A DNA stretch of 8,577 nucleotides from Paramuribaculum sp. (GTDB lineage Bacteria; Bacteroidota; Bacteroidia; Bacteroidales; Muribaculaceae), in the NCBI GenBank assembly GCA_029051965.1, contig JAIDJZ010000148.1, positions 1-8,577 on the forward strand, read 5' to 3'. Shown in pieces: positions 6,019 through 8,577 of the stretch. The notes below the pieces were generated by a model. That model saw only the letters and a program-made list of their open reading frames with translations, searched no databases and had not been told where the DNA came from. Positions within the stretch are counted from its first letter, which is position 1; every line of letters begins with the position of its first letter. Both the position numbers and the translations under genes were made by a program.

Positions 6019-7788
6019 ATGAAGGTGTTTTTCAGGATGTTTATGATCATGGCGAGTGTTGCCGTGTGTGGGGCGTGTTCAGTCGGATCTCCCGGGGCTG
6101 CTTCGCCTGTAGAACGAACGTATGACTCTCTCGGTCCGATCGTGGTCACCTGTCTTCCGGCAATTGAAAGTGACAGTGTGAAGAACTGGGGCTTGGTCAG
6201 ACCGGACGGCACGATGTTTGTCAGCGACCGCTTTGAGTCATCGCCTTCGGCTGTGGTCAACGGCTATTTTTCGCTTAGGGAATCTGACGGAATCAGCGTG
6301 TGGCGAGCTCTTCCGACACCGGCTCCGGTCGAGGGCCTCCGCGGTCTGGTCGCGGCCGGAATCATGTCGGACGGCCTGATGCCTGTGGTGCGTAAAGGAA
6401 AGCGTATCGAGCTTGTCGACGGAGACGGGATAGTCAGGATGGAGCTGACCTCGATCGATGGACGCGAGATCGTCAGGTCTGCGCCATATTTTGTTGACGG
6501 AGTGCTCGCTGTCTATACTCAGGATGGATTCTGGGGCGGGATGACCCGCAACGGAGAGATGGCATTGGAACCTGTCTACGACTCCATGCCTCTTTTCAGT
6601 GAGAATATAGCTGCTGTCAGCCGTACGGTTGAGGAGCAGGTCGATAGTCTGACCACTCGCAAGCGGAAGCAATATTATCTTGTCAATACTTCCGGAAAGG
6701 TAATTTTCACGTTTCCCCGTGATGTGATCCCGAGGAGCACAGTCCGCGACGGCCGGATCGTGATTGAGACAGCCGGCGGTCATCTTGCCATGCTCGGCGT
6801 CTCCGGACGTATTTCCGATCTGCCTCCGAAGGTGAAGTCGGTCGGTGAATTCAATAGGGATTATGTAGTATGGTCCGACCGTTCGTCTCAGGTCGGGTTG
6901 CTCGACGGTTCGCTTCATGAGCTGGTCGGCCCGCGTTTCAGGTCGGTTGCGCTTGCGGACAGCAACCGTCTGCTTGTCGAGGGTGGCGACGGCCGTTATG
7001 CCGTCACAGACAGTGCCGGTCAGACAAAAGTGAAGCTCAGCGGCTTTGACCGCGTCAGCTATCTCGGCTCGATGGGCCACGGGATCGTTTCTCCTTTCCG
7101 TCTGGTCGGCGAGGGGTATGCCGGAGCGGTGATGCTCAATCTGCGCGGCCACCGACTCGGCATCGGGCCATTCCGGTCATTGTCGACTTCGCTGACTCTG
7201 CTTGATGATGACTGTGTCCATTCCGATTATTTCAATTCGCAGGCTGCGGCTCATGCGTTGGTCGCTCCGCTGACCTCCGAAGGGTGGGGGAGTGCTTCGA
7301 TCGGGATGGTCATCGGTCAGCTTGCGGGAAAACTCGATGAGTCGAATGCCGGTGACGCACGGGTCAGTTTCGCGCGTGATTCGCTCTATGGCTGCACGGT
7401 AGAGGCTGTGGCTTTCAGCGACCGCAGGATGGCGCGTGATTCGATTGCCGGTGACAGCCTGAGGGTGTTCTATCCCGACTCGGCTGCGAGAGTCAAATCG
7501 CTGCGGGTCGATGGAGCTGTGCCTCCGCGGAAATTTTACGATATTGTGCGGCATGCTGCGCCTGAACTGGTTGAGCGTGGCTATCGTGCAGAAAAACTCC
7601 GGGATGAGTATGCAGTCTATGCCTCTGCGACCGCGATTGTGATTCTGGTGCCTGACAGCGAACTGAGGGGTGTCTGCCTTTATGTCATGGACCGGGGTCT
7701 TTATGAATCTGAAGGACCGCGGATTATTGCCGAGGCGGAGCGGACATGCCGCAGGATGTCGGGTTCTGATAAAAAATCTGTGCTATGA
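6019..7788 (+). CDS. WG-repeat lipoprotein 2 with unrecognised C-terminal domain
   Basis: A 589-residue predicted lipoprotein. A hydrophobic signal ends in VCGAC, with C20 the likely lipidation site. WG-type units include NWGLVRPDGTMFVSDRF (56-72), FWGGMTRNGEMALEPVYDSM (171-190), YLVNTSGKVIFTFP (220-233) and VGLLDGSLHELVGPRFRSV (292-310). Landmarks VVNGYFSL (79-86), GLRGLVAAGIMSDGLMP (106-122) and YFVDGVLAVYTQDGFWG (157-173) align with both flanking genes. From about residue 393 to the end it carries some 195 residues absent from gene 1. These include a polar stretch (VHSDYFNSQAAAHALVAPL), a mixed region with repeated ARDS (452-455, 472-475), and KFYDIVRHAAPELVERGYR followed by a strand-like ATAIVILVPDSEL. 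I do not recognise this part. The gene begins 65 nt after gene 1 with no convincing promoter or terminator between, and its stop overlaps the next start by 4 nt. Confidence 0.87.
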   Translation: MKVFFRMFMIMASVAVCGACSVGSPGAASPVERTYDSLGPIVVTCLPAIESDSVKNWGLVRPDGTMFVSDRFESSPSAVVNGYFSLRESDGISVWRALPTPAPVEGLRGLVAAGIMSDGLMPVVRKGKRIELVDGDGIVRMELTSIDGREIVRSAPYFVDGVLAVYTQDGFWGGMTRNGEMALEPVYDSMPLFSENIAAVSRTVEEQVDSLTTRKRKQYYLVNTSGKVIFTFPRDVIPRSTVRDGRIVIETAGGHLAMLGVSGRISDLPPKVKSVGEFNRDYVVWSDRSSQVGLLDGSLHELVGPRFRSVALADSNRLLVEGGDGRYAVTDSAGQTKVKLSGFDRVSYLGSMGHGIVSPFRLVGEGYAGAVMLNLRGHRLGIGPFRSLSTSLTLLDDDCVHSDYFNSQAAAHALVAPLTSEGWGSASIGMVIGQLAGKLDESNAGDARVSFARDSLYGCTVEAVAFSDRRMARDSIAGDSLRVFYPDSAARVKSLRVDGAVPPRKFYDIVRHAAPELVERGYRAEKLRDEYAVYASATAIVILVPDSELRGVCLYVMDRGLYESEGPRIIAEAERTCRRMSGSDKKSVL

Positions 7789-8577
7789 AAAGGATAGGAT
7801 TGTTTTCATCATTGTTGTTGCTGCTGGCGGGTTGCTCGGATTTCTCGAGTGTGCCGGAAGTTGATTATGTCCCCGAGAAGATTGTGGTCGATCAGTCGTG
7901 GGGGCTGGTGGATGCCAGGGGTGATCTGCTGGCCGACGGTCAGTATGCAGGAGAGATTTCGCCTGTTGTCAACGGAATGTTTTCGGTTCGGGACTCGACA
8001 GGTGTTGTTACTGTATGGAGAGCTACGCGAAAGCCGGTGGTTGTCGGCGAGCTGACAGGGCTGCGTGCTGCCGGTCACTATGCCGAGGGGCTTATTCCGC
8101 TGATTGATTCTGACGGGGCGCTCAGAGTTGCCGACGGTTTCGGCCGCACAAGATTCGTGATGACCGATTTGGCGGGAGAAAAAGTGTCCGGATGCGCCGC
8201 ACGTTTTTCCGACGGCATACTGTCGGTCTGTACGGAGTCGGGTCTGTGGGGAGCTGTCGACCGGCATGGCAATCAGGTCATAGCGCCTGAGTATCTTTCG
8301 GAATTTGAGTTTTTTGACGGCCATGCGGTTGTTTTAGCCGAAACGACGTCTCTGTCGGGACTGGTCGAGCAGATCAGAATAATTGACAAATCCGGCCGCG
8401 AAACCTTCCGGTTCACTCCATCGATCTGGCCCGAAGGGCGGATGTCGGCGTCGGGCTGGATTGCCTATGGAAGCCCGGGAGGCTACGGCATTGTCAATGC
8501 TTCGGGGCGTCGGCGCGCTTTGCCTCCGACGGTCTGTGGCATTCATGATTTTGATGACTCCTCTATTATATATATAG
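7785..8577 (+). CDS. WG-repeat lipoprotein 3, cut by window edge
   Basis: An open frame of 264 codons runs from ATG at 7785 to the right edge without a stop. The N-terminus MKRIGLFSSLLLLLAGC is a textbook lipoprotein signal (LAGC, lipidated C17). Two canonical WG units are visible: SWGLVDARGDLLADGQY (38-54) and LWGAVDRHGNQVIAPEY (154-170). Weaker strand units occur at about 197-210 and 232-248. VVNGMFSV (61-68), LTGLRAAGHYAEGLIP (90-105) and FSDGILSVCTESGLWG (141-156) align with the two preceding genes. Of the three, this copy keeps the WG dipeptides best. Its ATG overlaps the TGA of the preceding gene as ATGA, implying translational coupling and one transcript. Whether it also carries the long C-terminal extension of gene 2 cannot be seen. 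The product is probably anchored to the cell envelope; its function is unknown. Confidence 0.85.
   Translation, partial: MKRIGLFSSLLLLLAGCSDFSSVPEVDYVPEKIVVDQSWGLVDARGDLLADGQYAGEISPVVNGMFSVRDSTGVVTVWRATRKPVVVGELTGLRAAGHYAEGLIPLIDSDGALRVADGFGRTRFVMTDLAGEKVSGCAARFSDGILSVCTESGLWGAVDRHGNQVIAPEYLSEFEFFDGHAVVLAETTSLSGLVEQIRIIDKSGRETFRFTPSIWPEGRMSASGWIAYGSPGGYGIVNASGRRRALPPTVCGIHDFDDSSIIYI

Noticed and set aside
6238..7152. A 304-codon open frame on the minus strand opposite the second lipoprotein gene
   Set aside because: The composition is typical of an antisense shadow, with no signal or domain pattern, while the plus strand encodes a coherent lipoprotein.
8566..8577. AT-repeat run at the right edge as a possible regulatory or repeat element
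   Set aside because: It lies in frame inside lipoprotein 3 (codons for Ile-Ile-Tyr-Ile) and is too short to mean anything by itself.

Overview
The window looks like chromosomal DNA from a member of the order Bacteroidales, and a gut Muribaculaceae-type organism is my best guess. The grounds are four perfect matches to the Bacteroidetes -7 promoter element TAnnTTTG, two of them paired with a TTTG -33 element at the expected 20-nt spacing. In addition there is a secreted PCMD-type beta-sandwich protein, a run of WG-repeat lipoproteins, and a Bacteroidetes-like alanyl-tRNA synthetase start ([11 protein letters not shown]). The family-level placement is inference.

Layout. Positions 1-1325 (minus strand) hold the N-terminal 441 residues of a secreted PCMD-like protein whose C-terminus lies outside the window. 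Positions 1486-1821 (minus) encode a minimal 111-residue MerR-family regulator. It is divergent from alaS (1977-4601, plus). The gap between these two holds face-to-face, almost fully overlapping promoters inside an imperfect inverted repeat. alaS ends in a strong intrinsic terminator at 4655-4700.

From 4754 to the right edge there is a plus-strand cluster of three related WG-repeat lipoproteins (399 aa, 589 aa, and at least 264 aa, cut by the window edge). One good promoter (4698-4729) serves them, and its -33 box is made from the last T residues of the alaS terminator. The first two genes are 65 nt apart and the last two overlap by 4 nt (ATGA), so they look like one operon. All three share a lipoprotein signal and a common core with aligned landmarks: a VNGxF motif, a GLxGLxxAG....GxxP motif, an F-x-DG-x-L-x-V motif and WG units. 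They therefore look like tandem duplicates that have diverged. The middle one carries a C-terminal extension of about 195 residues that I do not recognise.

alaS is ordinary housekeeping. The least-explained parts are the lipoprotein triplet, the unknown C-terminal domain in its middle member, and the architecture of the MerR/alaS promoter. I saw no tRNA or rRNA genes, CRISPR arrays, insertion sequences or phage genes.
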